64,000 bases of DNA from Eubacteriales bacterium (lineage in GTDB: Bacteria > Bacillota > Clostridia > Peptostreptococcales > Anaerovoracaceae), in the NCBI GenBank assembly GCA_028692105.1, contig JAQUYC010000005.1, positions 23,336 to 87,335 of the forward strand, given 5' to 3'. A program made the translations under genes and the position numbers. Under the pieces are notes generated by a model. The model saw nothing but the letters and a program-made list of their open reading frames with translations, was not told the origin of the DNA and did not search any database. The stretch's first letter is position 1, and each line of letters opens with the position of its first letter. Below, one piece after another: positions 55,536-63,870 of this stretch.

Positions 55536-57338
55536 CTATCTAAAGTTCAAATAGTTTACAATTTTCATTTCACCTTCGACCGGTTCTAAATAATAGATCC
55601 AGTTATAATTTATATCCCTGATTTTTCCGGCTTCAGTGACTTGCATCTCCTCATATACCCAGACGTAGAATCCGTTTGAGCCCTTTCGAATCTCACCGAT
55701 TTCAAGCAGCTTGAATGTTTCTTTCACTTTTCCTACTTTTGAAAAACTCACTGCTCTTTGATAAGCCTTGCTGTCCTTCTTTAATAAATCAAACACGCTT
55801 TTATTTCCGGTGTTTACATAGTCGATCCATTGCGAATCAAAGGCAATGATTGTTCCCACTATGGATTGATCATAATATATAGGTTCTGATCCCTCGGATG
55901 TCTGCCATATGTTATTTTCAAGCGGTTTCGAATTGTTGATATCCGAAATGCCGTAATCCCTTCCTGGCTGATAAGCAAGTTCTTCGTTGGATCGTACCGC
56001 AGCTATATTCATATTATTACCCATTTGAAATGTAATTAGTGCGTTTTTATCCGCTGCCGGTTTTGGGTCGGGTTTCGCTATGACTTCCGGCGGGTCTTCA
56101 GTTTCATTATTGTTATCTTTATCAATTACTTCCGGCGGTTTTTCGGCATCTATGTCTCTACCTGCATCATCCTCACCGCTCAGCCATCCTGCTACAGTCC
56201 CGATAACCTGTGTCTGTACTTTATTTATGGAATCCGAGATGGCGCTGTCCGGTGCAAAGTATCGGATTCCAAGTATTGCTATTTCGGCAATCAATATTAT
56301 TGCAATAATTATAAGAATAATCCTGCCGATATGATGGCCTTTTTCCTCCTGTTCGTCTGCTATATCCTCATCCTCTGTTTTAAAAGAAATGGGAAACGGC
56401 ATCGGTGCAGATGACATTCCTTCCTGTTCTTCAGTTTCATTATGCTCAATCAGAGTCTCCTGCTTTAGCTCCGTCTCAGTCTTATTGGGTTCGATTTCAG
56501 GTTCTGCGATTCCGGACTCAGATCCTGTGAATTCTGTCTCGGGTTTTGTGACTACTGACTCGGGGTCTATAGCCACAGATTCTGCAGTTGTAGGTTCTGC
56601 TTCCGATTCTGAGGTTTCCATATCCGGTTCTGCGGTTTCTGTCTCCGATTCAGTAACATCAGTCTCGGATTCTGTGATTTCTATCTCCGGTTCTTCTATT
56701 TCAGTCTCCGGTTCTATATCGTTGTCCAACACACCAGAATGCTGTCTTTTCATTCTTTCATATTCTCTATCCAGCAATTCCTGGAATTCTTCGTTTTTCT
56801 TGTTAAATGTATAGAAACGATCGATATCAGACTCTCTGCTTTGATTTGATTCGTCTTGAATTTCCTTAAATAAAGTTTCTTCAAGCGCCTGGTCTTTATC
56901 TGATTTCACCTCTTGCTGGCTATAGTCTTCAAGCTTCCAGTTAAATTCTATATCTTCTGTTTTCCTTGGTTTAGGAAAATCATAAACATTCCATCTGAAT
57001 TCGCCTTCATTTGATGTGTCCTGCTGCCGGTCGGCGGCATCGCCTTGCTCACTAATGTCTTTTTCTTCTTTTGTTTGTTCTTCTGTGTCGCTTATGTAAT
57101 TAAAAACCGAGTCCTTCATGCCTGCTTCCGGATTTTCTGAAGCCTTTATTTCGGGTTCATCCTCAGTATAAAAAAATTTGTTGTTTCCTTCCCCCTTAAT
57201 TGGAGGATTGTAAACTACCTCTTCCGTTACCGTTTCCTTGGATTTGTCAAAAAGCTGAGACCCCGTGGGTTCACCGCATCTCTGACAGTATTTATCTGTA
57301 TCGCCAAGTAAATTGCCGCAATTTCTACAATACATACT
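55536..57338 (-). CDS. Zinc-ribbon, heptad-repeat, single-pass membrane protein
   Basis: A 600-residue protein of unrecognised function. Residues 1-20 form a zinc ribbon (CRNC ... CQRC at Cys3, 6, 17, 20). An acidic, low-complexity region follows, including twelve heptapeptide repeats at residues 208-291. One membrane helix (about 337-357, GRIILIIIAIILIAEIAIL) leads to a globular C-domain with FDSQWIDYVNTGNKSVFDLL and VYEEMQVTE, like extracytoplasmic NTF2-like TcaA-type domains (tentative). Zinc-ribbon-first, membrane, exported C-domain is a common Firmicutes envelope-sensor layout. The start MYCRNCG (57338) follows GGAGG and lies 13 bp after the preceding gene. Confidence 0.8.
   Translation of the reverse strand, partial: SMYCRNCGNLLGDTDKYCQRCGEPTGSQLFDKSKETVTEEVVYNPPIKGEGNNKFFYTEDEPEIKASENPEAGMKDSVFNYISDTEEQTKEEKDISEQGDAADRQQDTSNEGEFRWNVYDFPKPRKTEDIEFNWKLEDYSQQEVKSDKDQALEETLFKEIQDESNQSRESDIDRFYTFNKKNEEFQELLDREYERMKRQHSGVLDNDIEPETEIEEPEIEITESETDVTESETETAEPDMETSESEAEPTTAESVAIDPESVVTKPETEFTGSESGIAEPEIEPNKTETELKQETLIEHNETEEQEGMSSAPMPFPISFKTEDEDIADEQEEKGHHIGRIILIIIAIILIAEIAILGIRYFAPDSAISDSINKVQTQVIGTVAGWLSGEDDAGRDIDAEKPPEVIDKDNNNETEDPPEVIAKPDPKPAADKNALITFQMGNNMNIAAVRSNEELAYQPGRDYGISDINNSKPLENNIWQTSEGSEPIYYDQSIVGTIIAFDSQWIDYVNTGNKSVFDLLKKDSKAYQRAVSFSKVGKVKETFKLLEIGEIRKGSNGFYVWVYEEMQVTEAGKIRDINYNWIYYLEPVEGEMKIVNYLNFR
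56466..56717 (-). repeat. 21-bp tandem repeat array (12 heptapeptide units)
   Basis: Twelve consecutive 21-bp units encode degenerate heptads of form E-P/S-E-x-E-x-T (for example EPETEIE, EPEIEIT, ESETDVT, ESETETA). Later units drift (PESVVTK, PETEFTG). The array lies between the zinc ribbon and the membrane helix, so it is cytoplasmic. Confidence 0.8.
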
Positions 57339-57351
57339 GCGATCCTCCAAA

Positions 57352-57765
57352 TTATTCTCTGATTTGTAATTCCAATTCTGCTTCAGTGTATACTTTTCCG
57401 CTCTTACCTATGGCGATCATTCCTTGTTCTTCCGGTGTTGGCTTTTTAGGTACGGATTCACACTTCAGCGGATCGATGTTTCCGCTTTGCAGGTGTTTTC
57501 CATTATCCGCAGATTCTGTGGTTTTTTCCGTGTTTTGTGATAATGCTTCTTTTATATTAATTAAATGGTTATCTATATCTTTCAATGTGTTAATCTGGCT
57601 GTCCGTTTTCCAGTACCATAGTCTTATCTTCCGGAAAATCATCCATAATATAAAGAGTAAAATTAGTAGTACTGTCAATAGGAACAGAGATGCTCCGGAT
57701 TGCGAGATATATGGAAGGCCTATGCTTTCAAGCCCTTCTCTTATTTGATTTAAGATGTCTTCCAT
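57352..57765 (-). CDS. Single-pass membrane protein, unknown
   Basis: A 137-residue protein, not recognised. A short amphipathic N-terminus (DILNQIREGLESIGLPY) precedes one strong membrane helix (about residues 25-47, ASLFLLTVLLILLFILWMIF) and a hydrophilic tail with a possible coiled coil (INTLKDIDNHLINIKEALSQ). It precedes the zinc-ribbon membrane gene by 13 bp, which suggests they work together in the envelope. Confidence 0.7.
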   Translation of the reverse strand: MEDILNQIREGLESIGLPYISQSGASLFLLTVLLILLFILWMIFRKIRLWYWKTDSQINTLKDIDNHLINIKEALSQNTEKTTESADNGKHLQSGNIDPLKCESVPKKPTPEEQGMIAIGKSGKVYTEAELELQIRE

Positions 57766-57992
57766 TTTGTGGTACCTTTATAAGATTATGTATCGTCTTG
57801 TTATAACACTAAAGCAGAAAGATATTTTCGCTTTGTTATAATCCATTATATTATAATACACTCGATTTGTAATAGCAAATGGAACAAGGAAAGCAGACGA
57901 AAAAAATACCCAATAAATTTCCGTAGTAAGTGGATCAGAATGTAATATTTGGCATAGAAAGCGGTCAAAAATATGACTTTCATAAGATAAAA

Positions 57993-58017
57993 AGAGCGGG
58001 TATGCATAACCCGCTCT
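57993..58017 (-). terminator. Intrinsic terminator for the 58107-58301 gene
   Basis: A 9-bp stem AGAGCGGGT / ACCCGCTCT, 7-nt loop, followed on the minus strand by TTTTTATC. Confidence 0.7.
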
Positions 58018-58040
58018 ATTATTGCAAGAGAGATTTGATG

Positions 58041-58082
58041 AATAGTTTGCATCAGCATAATTTTATGCTGATGCAAACTATT
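58041..58082. repeat. Near-perfect 20-bp dyad hairpin
   Basis: Arms at 58041-58060 and 58063-58082 (AATAGTTTGCATCAGCATAA and its complement) with a 2-nt centre. A run of T follows on the plus strand, but no plus-strand gene ends here. Within the 341-bp gap 57766-58106 this and the terminator at 57993 are the only features seen. Confidence 0.6.
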
Positions 58083-58106
58083 TTTTAAAGCCACCTTTTG
58101 CTACGG

Positions 58107-58301
58107 TTAATAGTCTGAATTGGTCATATTAATTCGGTTCTTGTTTCCGCCTTTATTTGTGGCATCTCTCATGTCACCCCGGTTATTGATTTCTCTCATA
58201 TCACCTTGGGTTTTGGAATCAAATGTCGAATTATTTTTGTTACCCTTGACCTTTTCATTCATACGCGTTGCATTGTTCATTTTATTCTGATTGCCTTTCA
58301 T
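58107..58301 (-). CDS. Small Asn-rich hydrophilic protein, unknown
   Basis: A 64-residue protein with a strong AAGGAGGGATG-type ribosome site, which is the main reason to call it a gene. It is rich in Asn, Lys and Met and contains an internal repeat GDMREINNR / GDMRDATNK. No membrane segment, signal peptide or cysteine. Spore or coat proteins of clostridia can look like this, but no specific family is recognised. It has its own terminator and lies next to the envelope-protein genes. Confidence 0.6.
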   Translation of the reverse strand: MKGNQNKMNNATRMNEKVKGNKNNSTFDSKTQGDMREINNRGDMRDATNKGGNKNRINMTNSDY

Positions 58302-58532
58302 TTACATCCCTCCTTAAACATTATTCTTCTCAAATGCATTTTAACTATGAGAGGGAATTATAGGAATTTTTCATTTCTAAAAATTAAATTAAAGGTTGAA
58401 AAATCATGATCGCAAAGGATCGCTGACATGGCGAAAATCAATTAAAATTGCTATTGACAAGCTTTATAACTACTGTTAAACTATTGAATGTGCCAAAACT
58501 CAAGGTCAGCATCAAGCGACACATATCAACAT

Positions 58533-58608
58533 GCTTCGTTAGCTCAGTTGGTAGAGCACCTGACTCTTAATCAGGGTGTCCGGGGTTCGAACCCCCGACG
58601 GAGTACCA
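58533..58608 (+). tRNA. tRNA-Lys (CTT)
   Basis: A 76-base cloverleaf including the encoded CCA. D-arm TAGCTCAGTTGGTAGAGCA, anticodon stem CCTGA / TCAGG with loop CTCTTAA (anticodon CTT), T-arm CGGGGTTCGAACCCCCG, acceptor GCTTCGT / ACGGAGT. It marks the left edge of the restriction-modification region. Confidence 0.95.
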
Positions 58609-58622
58609 ATAAACACTTATAC

Positions 58623-58652
58623 GAACCACTTACAATATTTTGTAGGTGGTTC
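58623..58652 (+). terminator. Terminator after tRNA-Lys
   Basis: A 13-bp stem GAACCACTTACAA / TTGTAGGTGGTTC with one G-T pair, then TGTATTTT. Confidence 0.7.
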
Positions 58653-58699
58653 TGTATTTTCGAAGTGTCTATAGTATCTAAGTTGATAGTAGTATATCC

Positions 58700-58728
58700 T
58701 TGACATTCGATGTAATATTTGTTATAAT
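58700..58728 (+). promoter_or_regulatory. Perfect-consensus promoter of the RM island
   Basis: TTGACA (58700-58705), 17-bp spacer and TATAAT (58723-58728), 33 bp before the first methyltransferase gene. Confidence 0.78.
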
Positions 58729-58742
58729 GTACCAAATATTAC
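58712..58742. promoter_or_regulatory. Dyad flanking the RM promoter -10 box
   Basis: GTAATATTTG (58712-58721) and its exact complement CAAATATTAC (58733-58742) surround the -10 box with an 11-bp centre. It is a candidate autoregulatory operator; no C-protein gene is visible nearby. Confidence 0.55.
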
Positions 58743-58760
58743 AAGTTTAGGAGTGCCGCT

Positions 58761-59483
58761 ATGTATTTGCAGCCGAAAGGATTCGCACTAGAAACAACAA
58801 CAATGTGGTCGTTTCCGGACAGAGGAAATTGGGCAACCCATTCCGGGATATACAGAGGCAATTGGTCTCCATATATACCAAGAAATCTAATTATTAGATA
58901 TAGCCAACCTAACGATTGGGTTCTTGATCAGTTTTTGGGAAGCGGCACAACTTTAATAGAGGCAAAATTATTATCTCGTAATGCTATTGGTACAGATGTT
59001 AATTCATCTGCGTTATTAAGTGCCAGGAAAAATATTGATTTTGAGTGCAATCACCAACCGGACATTATTATAAAAAAATGTGATGCCAGAAATTTAGATT
59101 TCATAAGATTTGAAAGCATTGATCTAGTATGTACTCATCCTCCTTATGCTGATATTATAAAATACAGCAGGGAAATAAAAGATGACTTATCCCGAATGAA
59201 ATATCCTTTTTTCTTAAACGAAATGCAACCGGTAGCAAAGGAAGCATATCGCGTATTAAAAAAAGGGAAATATTGTGCGATTATGATAGGAGATATAAGG
59301 AGCCGAGGGAACATTGTACCTTTGGGGTTTAAGGTCATGGAGTGTTTTCAGAAAGAAGGTTTTAAAATTAAAGAAATAGTTATAAAGAAGCAGCATAATT
59401 GCCGATCGGAATCTTACTGGACTAATTTGTCTTATGAATTTTTATTGATAGCACATGAATATATTTTTATATTTGAAAAATAG
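58761..59483 (+). CDS. Site-specific DNA methyltransferase (N4/N6 type)
   Basis: A 240-residue SAM-dependent DNA amino-methyltransferase. The SAM-binding motif DQFLGSGTTLIEAKL (residues about 55-69) precedes the catalytic motif VCTHPPYADI, a (S/T)PPY form compatible with N4-cytosine or N6-adenine methylation. Its length leaves room for only a small target-recognition region. The start follows AGGAGTG. It is the first gene of the island and probably methylates one strand of the asymmetric site or a related one; exact target unknown. Confidence 0.85.
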   Translation: MYLQPKGFALETTTMWSFPDRGNWATHSGIYRGNWSPYIPRNLIIRYSQPNDWVLDQFLGSGTTLIEAKLLSRNAIGTDVNSSALLSARKNIDFECNHQPDIIIKKCDARNLDFIRFESIDLVCTHPPYADIIKYSREIKDDLSRMKYPFFLNEMQPVAKEAYRVLKKGKYCAIMIGDIRSRGNIVPLGFKVMECFQKEGFKIKEIVIKKQHNCRSESYWTNLSYEFLLIAHEYIFIFEK

Positions 59484-59569
59484 TTTATTGGTCTATTGAT
59501 GGTTTGCTATATTGTAATTTTAAGGTATTTTCTGTATACTAACATTAATAAATGAAAGGGGTGCAAATA

Positions 59570-61489
59570 ATGAGCCGTCCAATGCGTACTGAATTTGCAA
59601 TAGTCTCTGAACAACCATTAATTGAAACTGCGCGCCCCTTATTAAAATGGGCCGGTGGTAAAAAGCAATTACTTAATGATCTTCTTCCCATTATTCCAAA
59701 ACAATATAATAGGTACATAGAACCATTTTTTGGGGGCGGAGCCCTCTTCTTTGCTATTCAACCCAAGTCCTCCATTATTGCCGACAGCAATCCTGAAATA
59801 ATAAATATGTATAGAATGGTTGCGGCAAATGTCGAAAAAGTTATTGCGTCTTTAATGCATTATGACAATTCAGATGAAACATTCTATGCTGTCCGTGCTT
59901 TAAATTGGATGGAAATGGAGCCCTCAAAAGCAGCAGCACGCACAATATTTCTTAATCATACCTGCTTTAATGGTCTCTATAGAGTCAATAAAAACGGACA
60001 ATTTAACGTTCCTTATGGAAAATATAAAAACCCTAAAATCATTGATAAAGAAGCTCTTTATGCTGCATCGAAATTGCTGAATAAAGCTACTATACTTTGC
60101 GGTGATTATAAAGATATTTTGAAAGAACAGGCACAGTCAAATGATTTTATTTTTTTGGATCCGCCATATTTGCCCGTTTCTCAATATTCAGACTTTAAAC
60201 GATATACAAAAGAACAGTTCTACGAGGAAGATCATGTTGAACTCGCTAATGAAATAGATCGATTGCATGAATTGGGCTGTCATGTTATTTTGACTAATTC
60301 TAATCATCCGCTAGTGCATGAATTATACGGAAAATATGGCATTGAAGTGCTTCAAACAAAACGGCACATATCTTGTAATGGTAATAACCGTATTGGGGAA
60401 GATATTATTGTAAATATCCCTCCAGCCAAAAAATTAAATTTGCATCTTGTGCCTCAACCCCAACCAAAGCAAGTATCAAAGTATCCTACAACACGGTACA
60501 TGGGGTCAAAGAGCAAATTAATAGATCAAATATGGGCTGTTGCAAGCCAGTTTGAATTTAATACTGTTGCCGATTTGTTTTCCGGTTCGGGAATAGTCGG
60601 CTATATGTTCAAAGCCCACGGCAAAACTGTTTTTAGCAATGACTATATGGCTATGTCTGCTACATTTACAAAGGCAATGATAGAAAACAATTCTATCATA
60701 CTACCTATACAAGAAGCCCTTTTGTTATTGGAGAAACAAGAAAATACAGATAGATTTGTTGAGCAAAATTTTCAGGGATTGTATTTTTCCGATGAAGATA
60801 ATAAACTCATTGATACATTACGTACAAATATAGCTAATATTCATGAGCCGTATAACCGTGCTATTGCGTTATCTGCATTGATTCGCGCCTGCACAAAGAA
60901 GCGCCCTCGTGGTATCTTCACTTATATTGGCGAAAGATATGATGATGGTCGTAAGGATATTAAATTATCTCTTGCAGACCACTTTATTGAGGCTGTCAAA
61001 GCTATAAACGGTGCTGTTTTTGATAATGGAAAAGAAAATAAATCTCGCCATGGTGATGCTATGACTTATAAAGGAATCCTTCCGGACATGGTTTATATTG
61101 ATCCTCCCTACTATTCACCTTATTCTGATAATGAATATGTCCGTAGATATCATTTTGTGGAAGGTCTGGCTCGAGATTGGAAAGGTGTGGAAATTCAAAA
61201 ACATACTCTTACAAAAAAGTTTAAATCATATCCAACTCCTTTTTCAACTCGCAATGGAGCAGCCGATGCGTTTGACAAGTTGTTCAGAAAGTATTCCAGC
61301 AGTATTTTGATTGTCTCCTATTCATCAAACAGTTTACCGGGCTTAGATGAAATGGTTTCTATCATGTCAAAATATAAAAATTATGTCGATGTTGTACCTA
61401 TTGATTATCGCTATTCATTTGGCAATCAAGGTACAATATCAGGTAAAAATAAAAATAGAGTGCTAGAATACCTTTTTGTAGGTTATTAA
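59570..61489 (+). CDS. Double D12-class adenine-N6 methyltransferase (M.FokI-like)
   Basis: A 639-residue fusion of two Dam-like methyltransferases. Domain one has PLLKWAGGKKQLL (motif X/I region, about residue 24), FFGGGALFF and DPPY at 197-200. Domain two begins near TTRYMGSKSKLI (about 307), with DLFSGSGIVG and DPPY at 511-514. Two such domains in one chain methylate the two different strands of an asymmetric site in FokI-like systems. The start MSRPMRTEF follows AAAGGGGTG. It is placed 12 bp before the restriction endonuclease. Confidence 0.9.
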   Translation: MSRPMRTEFAIVSEQPLIETARPLLKWAGGKKQLLNDLLPIIPKQYNRYIEPFFGGGALFFAIQPKSSIIADSNPEIINMYRMVAANVEKVIASLMHYDNSDETFYAVRALNWMEMEPSKAAARTIFLNHTCFNGLYRVNKNGQFNVPYGKYKNPKIIDKEALYAASKLLNKATILCGDYKDILKEQAQSNDFIFLDPPYLPVSQYSDFKRYTKEQFYEEDHVELANEIDRLHELGCHVILTNSNHPLVHELYGKYGIEVLQTKRHISCNGNNRIGEDIIVNIPPAKKLNLHLVPQPQPKQVSKYPTTRYMGSKSKLIDQIWAVASQFEFNTVADLFSGSGIVGYMFKAHGKTVFSNDYMAMSATFTKAMIENNSIILPIQEALLLLEKQENTDRFVEQNFQGLYFSDEDNKLIDTLRTNIANIHEPYNRAIALSALIRACTKKRPRGIFTYIGERYDDGRKDIKLSLADHFIEAVKAINGAVFDNGKENKSRHGDAMTYKGILPDMVYIDPPYYSPYSDNEYVRRYHFVEGLARDWKGVEIQKHTLTKKFKSYPTPFSTRNGAADAFDKLFRKYSSSILIVSYSSNSLPGLDEMVSIMSKYKNYVDVVPIDYRYSFGNQGTISGKNKNRVLEYLFVGY

Positions 61490-61501
61490 GGGGTGGGAAC
61501 A

Positions 61502-63262
61502 ATGCCTTCACCATGGGCTTTCGGAAATACTACTGTGCGCAATCCGCTAAGAATAAGAAGTGGTTTAATTGCTTTAAAAGATTCTACGCTCAATGGACAT
61601 TTGATCGGAAAGGAACAAGAATTAAAGTTTGCTGAATTGTTGGATGCCGTAAATGTTGTTGAAATAAGGGATCACTCTCGCGATTATAGTGATATGGGGC
61701 GTAAATGGCGCTCGTGCTTTTCTCAACTAGGCTTTATAACCCATAAATTTTCAAGGAATACTGGTCTCGGAGAAGTTGAGGAACTGATACTTCAGGCAAA
61801 AGAACATATAGAAAACTGTACTCTGTCTGGTCTTCCTTTTGAAGTTACTCCTAGTGGTGGTAGGCTTATTAATGCCGAAAGTTTTCCTGAACAACAAGAA
61901 TGTTTTTTACGTGCACTTCTTGCATATGAAATACCTTCAGCTATAGAAACAAACAATGGTTCTGAACCATTCATGCCGTTATTCTTTGTACTGCAAGTTT
62001 TGAAAGAGCTACTTTCTCGGACAGATCAAGGCCTTTCATATGTTGAAATGGGTATACTGCAAGCTTTTCGAACTCACGATCAAAATGAAATAATAAATAT
62101 TGTTAATACAATTTCAGAATATAGAGTTGCCTACAATGGGGCTAATGGAACTGTCGCTAAAAGGGCCGTTGATCGTGAAACACTTACCAAATTTACGCAA
62201 CCAATGGGTATTCAATTTGAATCCCTGAAAGATTATGCCGATTTAAATTTTAGATATTTACGCTATACCGGGCTTTTCTCCTTTAAAGGAAGACGTTTGA
62301 TATTTAATCCGGATAAGCAATCTATTGTTGATGCCATTCTCCTTCAAGGCGTTAATTTAATCAGCGACCAAGACGAACAGTACCTCGCAACATTATGGTC
62401 TGGTGCGATATTGCCAACTGACAACGAGACAAATGCATTATCTGAAATTGAAAAGTATAAACACCTTCTTATTAACGAGGGCATTTCAGAAACTTCTTTA
62501 CCAGCCTTACCCCCAAACGCAACTGTGGCTGATATGAATATGTTGCGGCTTCGATTTGAAGAAATGCATCACGAGCAACTTGAACTTCAATATGCTTCCC
62601 TTCAAGCTCAAGAGCCGTATTTGTCCGAAATAATTACATATTTAAAGAAACTTGATAACCAAAGAGATGAAGATACTAGTAATCTTGAAACAATTGATGA
62701 CAAAGCAGCATATCTTGAATGGGCAGTATGGCGAGCATTTTTAGCAATAGATAGTCTTGTGAATCCTGCATATGAAGCGCGTCGGTTTAAAGTTGATCAA
62801 GACTTTTATCCGGTTGGCTGTGCTCCAGGAAAAGGACCCGACATGATCTTCGTGTTTGATGATTTTGCCCTTGTTGTCGAAGTAACTTTAACTTCATCAT
62901 CAAGACAAGAAGCATCTGAAGGTGAACCCGTTAGGCGTCATGTTGCAGTTGAAAAAGAAAGAATTGCAAGAGAAAGCGGAAAACCTGTTTATGGCCTTTT
63001 TTTAGCTGGAACTATTGATAACAATACTGCTGAAACTTTTAGAATCGGCGTTTGGTACAATGACGATACGCCGGAGTTTATTAATATCATACCGTTAACT
63101 TTACGACAATTTGTTCAAATTATGGATTTGTTCCGTAGGAAGGCATTTTCAGTTTCCGGCTTACGTCAATTGCTGGATTGTTGCTTGATACCACGAAATG
63201 CACATGCCCCGGCATGGAAAAAGGAAATTGCGAAAAGCGTTGAAAAATTTATTTCGCAATAG
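61502..63262 (+). CDS. AlwI-family type IIS restriction endonuclease
   Basis: A 586-residue endonuclease with N-terminal WAFGNTTVRNPLRIRSGL, a hallmark of AlwI/MlyI/BstNBI-like enzymes, a middle DNA-binding region, and a C-terminal PD-(D/E)xK-type site with PD at 446-447 and E460-V-T (VVEVTLTSSSRQE). The AlwI group cuts at a distance from short asymmetric sites such as GGATC. Start ATG at 61502 follows GGGGTGGG; the gene ends with a full-length tail, so it looks intact. Confidence 0.85.
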   Translation: MPSPWAFGNTTVRNPLRIRSGLIALKDSTLNGHLIGKEQELKFAELLDAVNVVEIRDHSRDYSDMGRKWRSCFSQLGFITHKFSRNTGLGEVEELILQAKEHIENCTLSGLPFEVTPSGGRLINAESFPEQQECFLRALLAYEIPSAIETNNGSEPFMPLFFVLQVLKELLSRTDQGLSYVEMGILQAFRTHDQNEIINIVNTISEYRVAYNGANGTVAKRAVDRETLTKFTQPMGIQFESLKDYADLNFRYLRYTGLFSFKGRRLIFNPDKQSIVDAILLQGVNLISDQDEQYLATLWSGAILPTDNETNALSEIEKYKHLLINEGISETSLPALPPNATVADMNMLRLRFEEMHHEQLELQYASLQAQEPYLSEIITYLKKLDNQRDEDTSNLETIDDKAAYLEWAVWRAFLAIDSLVNPAYEARRFKVDQDFYPVGCAPGKGPDMIFVFDDFALVVEVTLTSSSRQEASEGEPVRRHVAVEKERIARESGKPVYGLFLAGTIDNNTAETFRIGVWYNDDTPEFINIIPLTLRQFVQIMDLFRRKAFSVSGLRQLLDCCLIPRNAHAPAWKKEIAKSVEKFISQ

Positions 63263-63449
63263 ATACCATAAATAGAATTAGCCACCATTTTTTTCGGGTT
63301 TTCGGTCTTTATTCATTTTTCTATTTTCATACAAGCTTTTTGAAGTTTACAAACAGGGCAACAATTATTAAATATTACCCTGCAGCTTTTCTACTGTATT
63401 GTCAAGAATTATTATGCAAGGCGTTGAAATAATCGAGTGAGGTGTAAAT

Positions 63450-63870
63450 ATGACAAAACATGAAATACTCATTGGAAATAGTAACGACATAAGTGGAATA
63501 GCTGATAAATCTGTCAATCTTATTATAACATCTCCTCCATATCCGATGATTAAAATGTGGGATGCAATGTTTTCGCAGCAAGATCCTCAGATTGCTGAAG
63601 ATTTGGAAAAGGGACAAGGCTTACAAGCATTTTATAAAATGCATGACTTATTGAATGCTGTGTGGAAAGAATGCAACAGGGTTCTTGCTGATAACGGCTT
63701 TATGTGCATTAATGTTGGAGATGCAACAAGAACCATTAATGGCGATTTTAAGCTTTATTCAAATCATACTCAGATCATCAACCATTTCCTTTCTATGGAA
63801 TATAGTGTTTTGCCTGATATTCATTGGAGAAAGCAATCTAATGCACCGAATAAGTTTATGGGATCAGGAA
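63450..63870 (+). pseudogene. DNA methyltransferase fragment, interrupted by insertion
   Basis: The start MTKHEILIGNSNDIS follows GAGGTG. IITSPPYPMIK (residues 25-35) is the catalytic TSPPY motif of a beta-class N4-cytosine/N6-adenine methyltransferase. Homology-like features continue to NAPNKFMGSG, about residue 140. There the family normally reads into MLPxNAYVTxEHEY and the SAM-binding FxGSGT, but the sequence changes character at 63871 and neither feature appears. The reading frame stays open to the window edge by chance. Confidence 0.75.

Noticed and set aside
57846-58094. 82-codon minus-strand frame in the gap after the small Asn-rich gene
   Set aside because: It runs through two terminator-like hairpins and lacks a ribosome site.
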